A stretch of DNA of 64,000 nucleotides from Tetragonia tetragonoides (Eukaryota > Streptophyta > Magnoliopsida > Caryophyllales > Aizoaceae): the NCBI GenBank assembly GCA_038025085.1, contig CM076142.1, positions 10,700,501-10,764,500 on the forward strand, written 5' to 3'. Below the pieces are notes generated by a model. That model saw only the letters and a program-made list of their open reading frames with translations, had not been told where the DNA came from and did no database searches. Both the position numbers and the translations under genes were made by a program. How positions within the stretch are numbered: the first letter of the stretch is position 1; each line of letters opens with the position of its first letter. Below, piece by piece: positions 34,001 through 44,607 of the stretch.

Positions 34001-35113
34001 CTCAAGATTCAACTCCCACAGCAGCCTGAGGAGGATCAGTTTATCTGGACTGAAGACACAAGAGGCAACTTCACTGTCAAGAGTGCTTACATGACACTCA
34101 AGAAGAGATAAAATCAGAACCACAGTCAGTATACAGAGGGATTTTGGAAGAAACTTTGGAAGCTGAAAATTCCACAAAGACTGAGAATGTTTGTATGGAG
34201 AATGATCTCACATTGCATCCCTTCAAGCAATGAAATTCAGAGAAGAATACCTGAGGCAGACAACCTCTGTATCTTGTGCAAACGGCATGAGGAAACTCAT
34301 ATTCATCTCTTCTTTCAATGTCATTGTGCCAGGATTGCGTGGTTCTCTTTATTGGGTCTCAGAACAGACAGCTACACCAGCTGGACTGAAACACAATGGA
34401 TGAAGGCATGCCTCAATCCAACATTATTCCACCCTTATATTGGAGATGAGGAAAGTTTCAGCAGGAAAGCATGTATCTTGATGGAGGCCATTTGGAGAGA
34501 GAGAAATACAGCCTTGCATGATGATAGAGAGGCAAGTCCAGACAACATTATTCAACAATTCGCAATAGCTGGAGAGATGTGGAAAATTCTTGGAAAAATG
34601 AGGACACTGAAGAATCCTCAAAAAATATGAATGAAGATAAATACTCAGGTGAGAATGCCGGAGTGTATGTAGATGCTGCAGTACGAGGAAACGAGTCCTA
34701 TGGGGCTTGGTTTATGTTGGATGCATACAAGGAAGTCCAGGATGCTGGAACCACTGTGCTGGAGGCCAGGGAAGCACTGGAAGCTGAAACAAAGTTGATT
34801 CTTCATGTTTTGAACTGCATGGAATCAGGGATGATTGAAGCTAGAGATATCTTCTCTGATGCAAAAGTGGCAGTTGACCAGATCAAGAAAGGCAATCAAC
34901 ACCCGTGGAGACTGAGAAGGACATTTGAAGATATTTGATCATTGTGTAAAAAAACTCTTTGTTAATATTTGTTTTATCCCTAGAACCTTTAATTCTGTAG
35001 CGCACCACCTAGCAGCATTGGCAGCCTCTCACTGCTTTTCTGGTAGGATAGAGAAGGTGTTTGTCCAAGCTGTTAGGATGGAGTTGTCTGTAACAAACTC
35101 TATTCCAAATTAA
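31022..35113 (+). pseudogene. LINE 1 ORF2 (endonuclease, reverse transcriptase, RNase H)
   Basis: Starts with MISLFWNCRGLG at 31022, overlapping ORF1 by 8 nt (ATGATTAG). Order of domains: AP-type endonuclease (WNCRGLG, LSET, GDFND, SDHCP), reverse transcriptase (AKAYDKVEW, GLRQGDPLSPFL, LLYADDLVIF with the catalytic YADD), zinc-binding zf-RVT (CILCKRHEETHIHLFFQC) and RNase H (VYVDAAVRG, then NSVAHHLAALA). In-frame stops occur at 33029-33031 (TAG, just before YADD), 33863-33865 (TAA) and about 34109-34111 (TAA). The RNase H part is in another frame after an indel near 34620, and shifts again near 34925. Confidence 0.9.
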
Positions 35114-35154
35114 TCAAAGGTGCGGCGTTGGTTGAGCAAAAAAAAAAAAAAAAA

Positions 35155-35172
35155 AGCTCACTAGCTCGATAA
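35155..35172. repeat. right TSD of LINE 1
   Basis: Perfect copy of 28775-28792, immediately after the A-tail. Confidence 0.9.
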
Positions 35173-35452
35173 CCTGGGCTTTGGGTATAAACACAGTTTT
35201 GGGCTCTACATATACCATATCCAATCATTTATTACCCTTATCGATAAATACTCAAAATGGGCTATATTTGAATATCACCTTATAGCATGTTTTGTGTAGA
35301 ATTAGTCCACCGTAAATCCAAGAATTCTAGTAGAAATATTTAGGAACATAAAAGGTATATTTAAACAGATTTAGTTCATTGGTCCACCACCATAAACTAA
35401 GTCCACACAATTTTTGTAATCACCTCTTCGATTACATAACTCAATTTAGTTT

Positions 35453-36023
35453 TCTTTTTTTTTTGAGAGGAAAATTAAATTCATTCATAACAATAAGCCA
35501 TACGGCATCTACAAACGAAATCAGAAACAACAAGATGTAATTCTAAAACATCAAATAACATTCGAGTAATAAAGCTATTCAACATGGTAGATTCGACGAG
35601 TCCGAACAGTCTCCCTTCAATCGCTGTTTTCCATATTACAGCCTTTTCGTGGAGGGGCCTGTCGCCATAGCTTTGTGAACGTACAAATCTGACATCGTAG
35701 AAAGCCTCTTGAAGAAGATGATTTGAAGTACCGCCATATGAATAACGAAATAGAAAATAAACAGTACTCTCACAAAAGGAGAGACAATTATACCCAAAAA
35801 TTGGGACAAACTAACTCTCACAGGAGGAGAGACTGATTTTATTCCCAACAACAAAACTGAAAAACTAAACAAGATGAAAAAACTAGAAGGATTGGGGCTT
35901 ACCATCAGCGATTCGTTGATGGCAGCCCCTAGATCACAAAAATAGGGTTAGGGTTTTTTTAGAGAGAAGAGAGAGGAGGGAGGGGGGCGGCTAGTACAAC
36001 AAGTTATACTTACTTCTAAATGT
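35453..36023 (-). mobile_element. short poly(A) retroelement, no reading frame
   Basis: On the minus strand the sequence starts with a CT-rich leader (CTCTCTTCTCTCT and AACCCTAACCC) and ends with TTTTCCTCTC followed by an A-tail. It lies between near-identical 16-bp repeats: TAACTCAATTTAGTTT (35437-35452) and TAACTCATTTTAGTTT (36024-36039). It may be a non-autonomous LINE derivative or a processed transcript; no protein match is recognised. An 89-residue frame inside it (35636-35905) has no known domain. Confidence 0.55.
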
Positions 36024-36039
36024 TAACTCATTTTAGTTT

Positions 36040-37206
36040 AGCCCCATGTGTCTACATGACTACATGCGGTGTTTAATTTTTATTTTTGATAAAAGTTTTT
36101 TGTTAGGAATCTTCTATGGGACATTTATTTAGTAAAGATAGGAATTAGAAAATTAAATTGTAAAATCCCACGTACAGAAATTCTTTTTTTTAAAAAAAAT
36201 CATTGACCATAATTTTCTTGTGAAACCACTTTTAGACGGAATGTCTAATTGAGTACTTATTTTCCACACTCTTTTTTTTTGTTCCCCTCATATATGATAG
36301 GAGTTTTATTTTTATTTTTTTATCTTTCAACTCATGAATTTTTACGAAGCGGGGTATCTTTATAAGAAAAATAAGAATTGAAAGATGGTGGATCGTGGAT
36401 GTATATTCAAACTTTATTATATGTGGAGTATTGTTGAGTGTTCACCCACATATCATTTTTTTTTGCATAAACTAGATGTGTTCGGAAAAAATATTAATCT
36501 AATGGTTAAAACTTAAAACTAATCAATTAATAGGATAATCAGTCTCTCATATAGACGTGCCACACCTATACACACCAATTATAATATTATACTTTAGATT
36601 AAATTACATGTATTTTTTTATTTTTTTTTTATTTTTGTGCAATACTGCAATATCATATTCATATATTATTTGTAAAGGTACTAGACATTAGATAAATACT
36701 GTAGAGCATCAATTCATGTTGTTCAGAGGTACTGCATCAAAATGGAAATATGGGCTGTCCATATGGGAAGCAATCATAACATTCATGTGAGGTGATGATG
36801 ATGACTCATTTTTAGTATCTTAGAAAGGCCAAAAGCTTTTGTTGATTTGTACTCCCTCTCTTCCAGGTTTATCTTTACATTGGATTTTTTAAGGTCAAAG
36901 TTTGTGAACTTGACCACTTATTTTAGAATACTAAAACTTGTTTATTAAGATGGTTTTTTGCGTTATTTTTGGTAAGACAATAATTACTTTTTAGTGAAAT
37001 AAAGGGTCATGACTCATAAGTGACCCTTACGTTTTTAAATAGTGACCCCCATTTTTTCTATGAATTGGTCTTACACAAGACTTGCTGATTTTAGAATAAA
37101 GGTAAAATTTTTAGAATAAAGGTGCAAAAAGAGCAAGTTAAAAACAAAAAATTCTACTAAAAAATAGGGAAAACTGAACATTTAAAGATCCAAAAATAAA
37201 ATAAAA
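36040..37206. other. AT-rich spacer with MITE fragments
   Basis: No gene is seen. It holds a left-end fragment of the 258-bp MITE family at about 36850-36935 (TACTCCCTCTCTTCCAGG, with GTCAAAGTTTGTGAACTTG) and a dispersed repeat at 36970-37088. Confidence 0.45.
36970..37088 (+). repeat. dispersed repeat, copy A, MITE-like
   Basis: TGGTAAGACAA at the left and TTGGTCTTAC at the right are inverted. The interior has TTTTTAGTGAAATAAAGGGT and AAATAGTGACCCCC. Copies B (28230-28345) and C (41772-41905) share the interior. Confidence 0.55.
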
Positions 37207-40200
37207 CTAGGTATATGCCCCGTGCGATGCACGGGCTTTTAGTTTATCATTAAAAATATATATATTTTGAATGCTATCAAGAAAATAGGTTAACAATTTA
37301 TCAATACTGTATATAATAACTACTCCCTCCGGTCCACGGAAATCTTGACGTTTGGAGAATATGACAAATATTAAGAAAAACACATTTTAGTATAAAAAAT
37401 CCAAATTTACCCTTGAATGAGCACATGAGGTGTTAAGAGAGAGAAATTAATATTTTAGTGGATATTTATTATTTTCCTTACTTTTGTAGCTAATGGTGTG
37501 AGAAATCTTTTTTTTTTTTTATTTCCTTGCACATGGGGGTGAGAAGGTGGAAGGGGTAAAATAGTAAAGGATGCTCAAATACATTACCATATAAGAAAAC
37601 GTAAAGATTTCCATGGTCCAAACATAAGTGGAAAGCGTAAAGATTTCCGTGGACCGGAGGGAGTAATATGGAGTTACCCGTACAAAAACCAAAGTTGTGC
37701 TATGTGTAATGTAAAGTTGTTTATGTGATATACAATAACAATTATTTGGATTTAAATGTAAAAGTTAATTTTATATCTTTTCATACTAATATCATCTTGA
37801 TATATACTCTATCAACCGATATATTTACACATTCGTGTGTTTTATGTTGTCCATAAATTTATCTACATTTTTATAGCCAATATACAACTATAATTGGTTC
37901 TTATCTCTCTTTGGTTTATATTTTTTTATGTAAAATTACTTATGTGTCATGTTATTTGCTTTGGCAGCGGTTCTTTTGATCCATGTAGATAAATTAATTT
38001 CCAATTTTTGTTATACTTATAATAATGTATCGAAGAAAATAGTGTTTAAACCTACCTTATTCACATTATTTTACCATTCTACCCTATTGTTTCATCTCCA
38101 TGAATCATGTATTTTTGTTGGGGTATGCAATTATTTTGAAGATTGAGATTGAATTTCTTCGTTAGTTTTAAACGTCCATATGCATTTATTACTTGTGACT
38201 ACTTCTTTTCTTAAATTCGTTGTATCTAGTTTTTAGTATAGTTTAGTTTAAGTTTAATTGTCCATGTATCCTTCAATTATAAAAATCAAATTTATGTTCA
38301 TGTATTCTAATTTACTTCGATAATACGGTTCATGTATCCTCATTAAATGGTTAATTTGACATCAATTTAAAGTTATAAAAATGATTGGACATGGTGATAT
38401 GGAAGAACATCTATCAATACAACAACGTATATGATCTACTTTTATATATGACACGTGGGTATCAATACACATTAGATTCATTTTACGCTATGCTGTTTTT
38501 TTGAAACTTCTGAATGAGATCATACTTACTTGCTGAAATGCGCTTATTGACGTTAAAGAATGAAATATGAATTTTTATGGTATATGGATTTTAAGTCATT
38601 AAACAATGGAATGATTTTCAATGACCTCCAGTGAAACTAAAATTTTGCTAAATTTTATAAATACTAATGATATAGTTTTAATGGCTAGTGATACCAAATA
38701 ACTAAACTTTGAACCCTTTTTAAGATAAATAATAATTAAAGTACATTGAATCAGATGACGTCTATATATGCAATGACATGGATGCCACGTGTCAATACAA
38801 TGGTTATCATGATTCACTTTTATATCTCGTATGATGCACGTACTTGTTAGTATATTATAGATTATAATTATCCAGTCATTTTTTAAGTGTCGTTTTAGAT
38901 GTTTCTATTTAATTTTACTTCAATTTGCGAAATAACTATTTATAATCAAAATATGAAAGGATATTTGTTCGGTTTGTATTGAAAAATATTTTCACTATAT
39001 ATAACTTTCATAATTTTTACGTACTCCGATTTATGAGAAAATAGTGGTCAAATTTCGACCACGTAAATCAAAAATGAAAAACTATTTAGATTCAAAAAAT
39101 AAAAGAATATTCGTTGGGTTCATATTGGAAAGTATTTTTACTATATAAATGTTTACATTTTTTATGTACTCTGATTTATGAGAAAATATTGGTCAAAGTT
39201 CGGCCCCAAAAATTGAAACGACACTTAATATATACTAAGATAGTGCATATTGAACTTAAAAGATTATTGAATAAGGACTAAAACATCAATGAGTGTACTA
39301 AAAAAAGTCAATGAATGTTGCATTTAATGTTTTGACGCAAATGACATGGCGACCAATTTATTGTATGCAGTAGATGTATGTCCCGTGCGATGCCAAGCTT
39401 GGTAGTGATGTGTCTGTCCTTTTTTTAAGTGTCGTTTTAGATGTTCATGTTTAAATTTGACCATCGATTTGTGAAAAAAACTAATTAGATTAAAAATATT
39501 TAAAAATATATATTTATTTGGATTCGTGTTGAAAAGTTTTTTTTTTTATTATATATAATTTTAAGTCTTCAATTTTATGAGAAAATAGTGATTAAAGTTC
39601 GATCTGAAAAATCGAAAACAACACTTAAAATAAAGGTGTAATGTACATTGAATTTAAAAGCATTATTATTAATTAAGCATAAAAGGTATTTATTGTATTT
39701 GAAAGCATTATTAATGGAACATCAAAAAGTAAATCAATGTTGCATTAATTATTTTTGGCTGAAATGAAGTGGCAGCCAATGTGGCGCCTACGTGGATACC
39801 ACGTGTCGATGCAACAAGGTGTATGATCCAGTTTTATATTATGCCCCGTGCGATGCACGGGCTTGTAGTTTATGATTAGAAAATATATTTTGAATGCTAT
39901 CAAGAAAATAGGTTAATGATTTATCAATACCGTCTATAATAACTAATATGAAGTTACCCGTATAAAATCAAAGTTGTGCTATGTGAATATAAAATTGCTT
40001 ATGTGACATACAATAATAATTGTTTAGATTTAAATGATAAGTTAAATTTATATCTTCTATACTTTAAAAAAGTATTCAAATAAATAGTTAAATGACAAAT
40101 TCACAGCCGCGCACCATCTTGATAAAATGTCTTTGGGGACCGTTAGATTTATACATTCGTGTGCTTATGTAGTTCATAAATTTATCCACCGAGCTTATTA

Positions 40201-41699
40201 ATAGCCAATATACTACTATTGGTTCTTATCTCTCTCTTTGATTTGTATATTTTTTTTTATATAAATTTACTTATGTGTCATGTAATGTGTTTATGACAAC
40301 GGTTTGATCCATGTAGATTAAATAATTTCCTTTCTTTTTTTATACTTAAAAAAATTTTCCGAAGAAAATAGTGTTTAAATCTACTTTATTCACATTATTT
40401 TACCAAATTAGCATATTGCTCCATCTCCATGAATCATGTACTTTTATTGGGGTATAGAATCACTATGAAGATTAGATGCATATATAATACGTTAATTTAT
40501 TAGTTAGTTTTAAAGTCTTTATGCATTTATCTTTTTGAGTATTTTACCTTATTATTAAATTATTGTATCTAGTTTTTGGTATAGTTTAGTCTAAGGTTTA
40601 ATTATGTTCATGTATCCTTCACTCAAATAAATAAATAAATATTTATGTATCCTATATATTAATTATATAATATGGTCTATGTATCCTCATTAATTGGTTA
40701 ACTTGGCATTAGTTTTTGAATATGATGATGATTGGACATTGGTGACATACAAAACACGTGTGAATACAATAGCGCTAGATCAACTTTTATATAGGATCAT
40801 TTTATAGTATGTTCTTTTTAGAAAATTCATACGCCAAAAACTTTGTTCAAGAAAATAGTTAAGTGATAGGTTTACAATTAACTACCATTTTCACGTGCTC
40901 TGTCAACCGAAATATTAATACCTCTAAATGCTTGTGTAATTCTATAACTTTCTACCATGACAATACCCATTACTAACGTTTTTATTCCTCTTTGGTCTAC
41001 ATTGTATTAAAATTATTAATAATATTTTTTTTATTTAATTTTTTTTTGTTTAATGTCGTGTATTATGCAACAGTTGTTTGGATCCACATGGCCAAACTAA
41101 TTTCCTATTTTTCTAATTAAAATAAATTGGTTAAAAAAAAAAAGTTATATTTACACCTATTTTACTTATATATTGTACTAATTTACTACATTTATCCATC
41201 TTCACGGAGAATCACTTTTAATTTTGTTTAATGTCATGTATTATGCAGCGGTTGTTTATTTGGATTCATGTAGACAAATTAATCTTATATTTTTCTAATT
41301 AAAAAAATACTAAAAGAAATAATTATGTTTACAACTATCTTACTTAACTATTCTACTAATCTACTATATTTCTCCATCTTCATGGAGAATCATTAAAAAT
41401 TTCATATGTATAATCTACCAAAACATGGATTATATATGTTAGGACTATTTTCTCTTATAAATTAGATTTGTTGTACCTAGTTTTTAGCGTAATTTATTTT
41501 AAGTTCATGTACCATATCTATGGAATTAATAATGTTCATGTATCGTAATTAATTAGATAACATGGTTCATGTATCGTCATTAATTATTTAGGTGACATGA
41601 CATTGACTTTTAGATATGATGATGACTGGGATAATGACATAGCATGACACGTGTCGATGCAGCGGCTGTCATGATCCAACTTTATTTATATATATTAGA
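37207..41699 (-). mobile_element. Helitron-like composite, about 4.5 kb
   Basis: Read on the minus strand, the right-hand end starts A|TCTAATATATATAAATAAAG (41699) and the left-hand end finishes with a hairpin CCCGTGC-ATC-GCACGGG (37219-37235) about 10 bases before CTAG|T (37207). A TC start, a hairpin and CTRR-T are the marks of Helitrons. The 3'-type end recurs inside: an intact hairpin at 39845-39861 and diverged versions near 38820-38840 and 39380-39395. Each is preceded on the plus strand by a 5'-type end (CACGTGTC, then ATGATCCA, then TTTTATAT). At least four units thus stand head to tail. No helicase gene is present. Confidence 0.6.
37321..37665. mobile_element. Stowaway-like MITE, 345 bp, inside the Helitron composite
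   Basis: TACTCCCTCCGGTCCACGGA at the left and its inverted partner at the right (GTGGACCGGAGGGAGTA) continue inward with AATCTT and GACGTTT. The homologous Helitron unit near 39940 reads ATAACTAATATGAAG without the insert, so the TA duplication is proved by an empty site. Confidence 0.9.
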
Positions 41700-42760
41700 T
41701 TAGATTAGATGGTGGTGCGATGGCCAATGGCCTGGCCACCCGTTTCAATACATGGGTATGCCACTGGCTCAAGTCATAAGTGTAACCAACTCACAGAAAA
41801 ATTGGGTCATTATTTAGAAATATAGGAATCGCTTAGGATGAGGAGTGAGTGAATGACCCTTATTTCACTAAAAAGTCACCATTGTCTAATCAAAATTTAT
41901 AGTAATATAAGTCTTTGTATTGTTTTTTTTCCTTCTTATTTTCTATTAAGTTAAAGATTTCAAGTAGTGACAGTGGTCCAATGTTCGTTTTGGCCTAGGA
42001 AGCTCTAATACAGATTATACATTTATTTGTCAAATCGCAATAATACTGAAAAAGTTAGTACTCCTATCCTACAAAAATACCACTGAATAATGTGTTGACA
42101 AGGACGAATAACAAAATACATTGTTTCAAAATGAGATGAAATAAAAAAAATGTTTCTAATTTAATTTCTATATACTAAGTAAGTACGTGGATAAATTAAT
42201 TAAGAATTTTTGGCCGATAAATCTAAACTTTATCACTTTTTGGGAGTAAATCGTGTTATATAATGTTTTATTTTTATTTTCTATGTTGGTATCAAAATGA
42301 CTTTTTATCATACTTTTATTTGTTGTTAAAAGAGACCAATTTTTATTTAGCTACTAAGTTTACCTTAAAATGTATGTCTTAAATGAGGAAGTTGTTCAAT
42401 GAAAAAGTTATAGCCAAGGTGTCGATTTACGGGCATTCGAAACATTTTGGATACCAATTTTTGATATCCAAACTTGTATTCTAAATTTTGGATATACAAT
42501 TTTGACGTATATTATTTTAAATTTTTTTATTTGACTCATATATTCCGAGCATTTTAGAGATATTAAAAAAATTTGGATATTTATTGGCTATCCAATATCT
42601 TTACAGTTAATATCCAAATTTGTATCCGAAAGTTCGCTTATTCGTTTTTATGAACATAAAAGCGAGATGGTAAGGGTACTTAGACTACTTACGGTCCCCT
42701 ATACTAGCTACCACTTTAAAAGGGGAGTAATCACATGTTTAGAGCATCTCCAGTGCTACG
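41700..42760. other. AT-rich spacer, no gene seen
   Basis: It holds the inverted copy C of the dispersed repeat (41772-41905) and otherwise nothing recognisable. Confidence 0.45.
41772..41905 (-). repeat. dispersed repeat, copy C
   Basis: On the minus strand it contains TTTTTAGTGAAATAAGGGTC and CTAAATAATGACCC, as in copies A (36970) and B (28230). Confidence 0.55.
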
Positions 42761-42774
42761 AAACTCTATAGAGG

Positions 42775-42919
42775 TTAGCTCAGTTGGTAAGATCTCTGAG
42801 ATTTATTCCATAGGTTCCAAGTTCGAGTCCCCTCAGGGTCACTAGAAGTTTTCCTGGTCGTTAACTTCAGGGCCCATGGGATTAGTCAAGCAAAGTTTGG
42901 ATACCCATGTTATCTAACA
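42775..42919 (+). mobile_element. tRNA-derived SINE with TSD
   Basis: Starts TTAGCTCAGTTGGTAAG (box A), has GGTTCCAAGTTCGAGTCC (box B), and ends GGATACCCATGTTATCTAAC. It is flanked by 14-bp repeats with one mismatch: AAACTCTATAGAGG (42761-42774) and AAACTCTAGAGAGG (42920-42933). The length of 145 bp is typical. A diverged inverted copy is at 15231-15390. Confidence 0.87.
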
Positions 42920-42933
42920 AAACTCTAGAGAGG

Positions 42934-43729
42934 TTTTTTTTCTATACTTCCAAAAACCCATTTATATAAAGTTATAAACCTCTTATACACTATGCCACAA
43001 ACCTCTATTAGGTTTATCGTTTATGCCACATCATAACCCAAAAACTAAGTTTGTCTTGACAAACCAATTTGTGTAAAAGTTGAGTTTTTAGGTTTATCAC
43101 TATGGAAATAAGATTTTTTTGAGAGGTTTTTCTCCCCACAAACCTCCATACAAATCTTACATTGAAGATGCTCTTAGGACTTAAACTTTTCATAAATACA
43201 GTATAACAATCGATAAGTATGTCCAAATAGAGTAAGCTCTTATATTAATGTTGCCAAAAATAATAATATCAGATTGAATTTTCGGAACGGATTTTCGGAT
43301 TTGGATTAAAACCCAAAAATAGGTATCATCACAAAAGCCAAACACAAAGAGTCGTGAAAAGAAGTGTTATAATTTGTGGCGGCAAAGCTATTGGATGGAA
43401 AAAAAGCCTTTCCTTTTCCTTCAAAACATCACTTCCCCCTATCAAAAAAAAAACATCACTTCCCCCTATCACCGCCCGTCGCCGATCCAAACCGCCCCCA
43501 AATCCAATTCCCCCCTCCCTCTCTTTTTCTCTCTCCTCTTTCAAAACTAACGGCCCACGTAAGAAAGAGAAAAAAATCCCTACGACACATAATAATTTTA
43601 AAATATTTCAAAACCTTTTTTTTTTTAATTTAAAAAAAAACATTTCTTTTTTGGTTTGTTTTTCAGTTAATAGATTCAGAAAACAGGAAAAAGGTCCCTC
43701 TTTTTTTCTTTCTCTCTCCTCTCTGTATA
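42934..43729. other. upstream region of the MAPKKK gene
   Basis: No gene is seen. The pyrimidine- and A-rich stretch 43380-43760 gives long but low-complexity frames. It is probably promoter and the start of the leader. Confidence 0.4.
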
Positions 43730-44607
43730 TTTCTCTCTCTCTCTTACACTTCCATACCCTCCCGGTGTTGATGCCGCGAAATTCTAGGCAATGTCGCCGT
43801 CCGATGACCTCCATTGATCCTCGAACACGTAACATCTCTCTCTCCTCAATCGATGATCAATTAATTTTGATCTTTTTTCTTTTTATCATTTTTCGATTGC
43901 GCCCCTTTTTTCTTTTTTTTTTCTAATTCGAACCTCTAATTCGAATTTCGCGATTATTGTTTTTTCAGGTGTTGATGATCATAGGAAAATTAACTCGATC
44001 ATCGGCTCGAAATTGAATATCTCCAATGATCATTGAGAGAAAAAAGAGAGAGAAAAGGAGGTAATTGTTTGCCTGATTGTTTTTCGTGAATTATCGGTTT
44101 TGATTGATTGGATTTTTAGCTTTGATTGGCTGAAAATTATTAGCTAGGTTTAGGAGATTGTTGAAATGTTTAGGTTTTGAAGCTCTAATGCGTATTTTTT
44201 AAATCATATGCTGTGGCAGGTGCAACTTTTGGTGAGGATTTCATGAGGAGGAATTGTGGGTTTTGATACCTTTTTGAGCTATATATAAATAGATTCTTTA
44301 TTGTGTATATAGTTATTTTATATTATTATTGAGTGAGTGGCATATTCTCAGTTGGTGAAGTCATTTGTGATTTTGATTTTGTGAACATACAGATATAGTA
44401 GTAGCGGTATTTAAGAGTATGGGATGTATTATATGTTGATTGTGGTATAGGGTTATTGTTTTTCTTGAGGTGGTATAGATATATTATTTTTTTGGAGTGT
44501 GATATAGATAGGTTGAAGAAGCAATAATTGGTTCTGGGTATGAGTTTTTTTCAAACTATTTGGTTTGTTGATAGTGGGTTTGAAGGAAGGAGTTGATAAG
44601 TGAAGCT
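43730..44607 (+). other. spliced 5' leader of the MAPKKK gene with uORF
   Basis: Three leader exons are inferred from splice patterns: up to 43828 (before GTAACA), 43969-44060 (TTTTTTCAG before it, GTAATT after it), and from 44220 (TGTGGCAG before it) to the start codon. An upstream ATG at 43770-43772 opens a frame that, after splicing, runs through exon 2 and stops there (TGA near 44036), giving about 42 codons. Confidence 0.45.

Larger units (their letters stand above)
28793..35154 (+). mobile_element. full-length L1-type LINE, defective
   Basis: The element spans about 6.36 kb between perfect 18-bp target duplications and ends in an A-tail at about 35138-35154. It has a 320-bp leader, ORF1 (DUF4283-type domain plus CCHC knuckle) and ORF2 (endonuclease, reverse transcriptase, zf-RVT, RNase H). 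The presence of the leader and both ORFs indicates a full-length insertion. Four nonsense codons and two frameshifts break the frames, so it cannot move by itself now. Confidence 0.93.

Noticed and set aside
42775..42850. tRNA gene
   Set aside because: Box A and box B are present but no cloverleaf with an acceptor stem closes; the common 3' body and TSD make it a SINE. The same holds for 25114, 52998 and 8211.
43354..43926. 190-codon frame upstream of the MAPKKK
   Set aside because: Lys/Phe/Ser-rich low-complexity translation of a pyrimidine- and A-rich promoter and leader; no domain, and it crosses inferred splice sites.
44593..44607. Upstream start for the MAPKKK
   Set aside because: The first codon of that longer frame is TTG. 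A stop lies just upstream, and the first ATG is at 44608.
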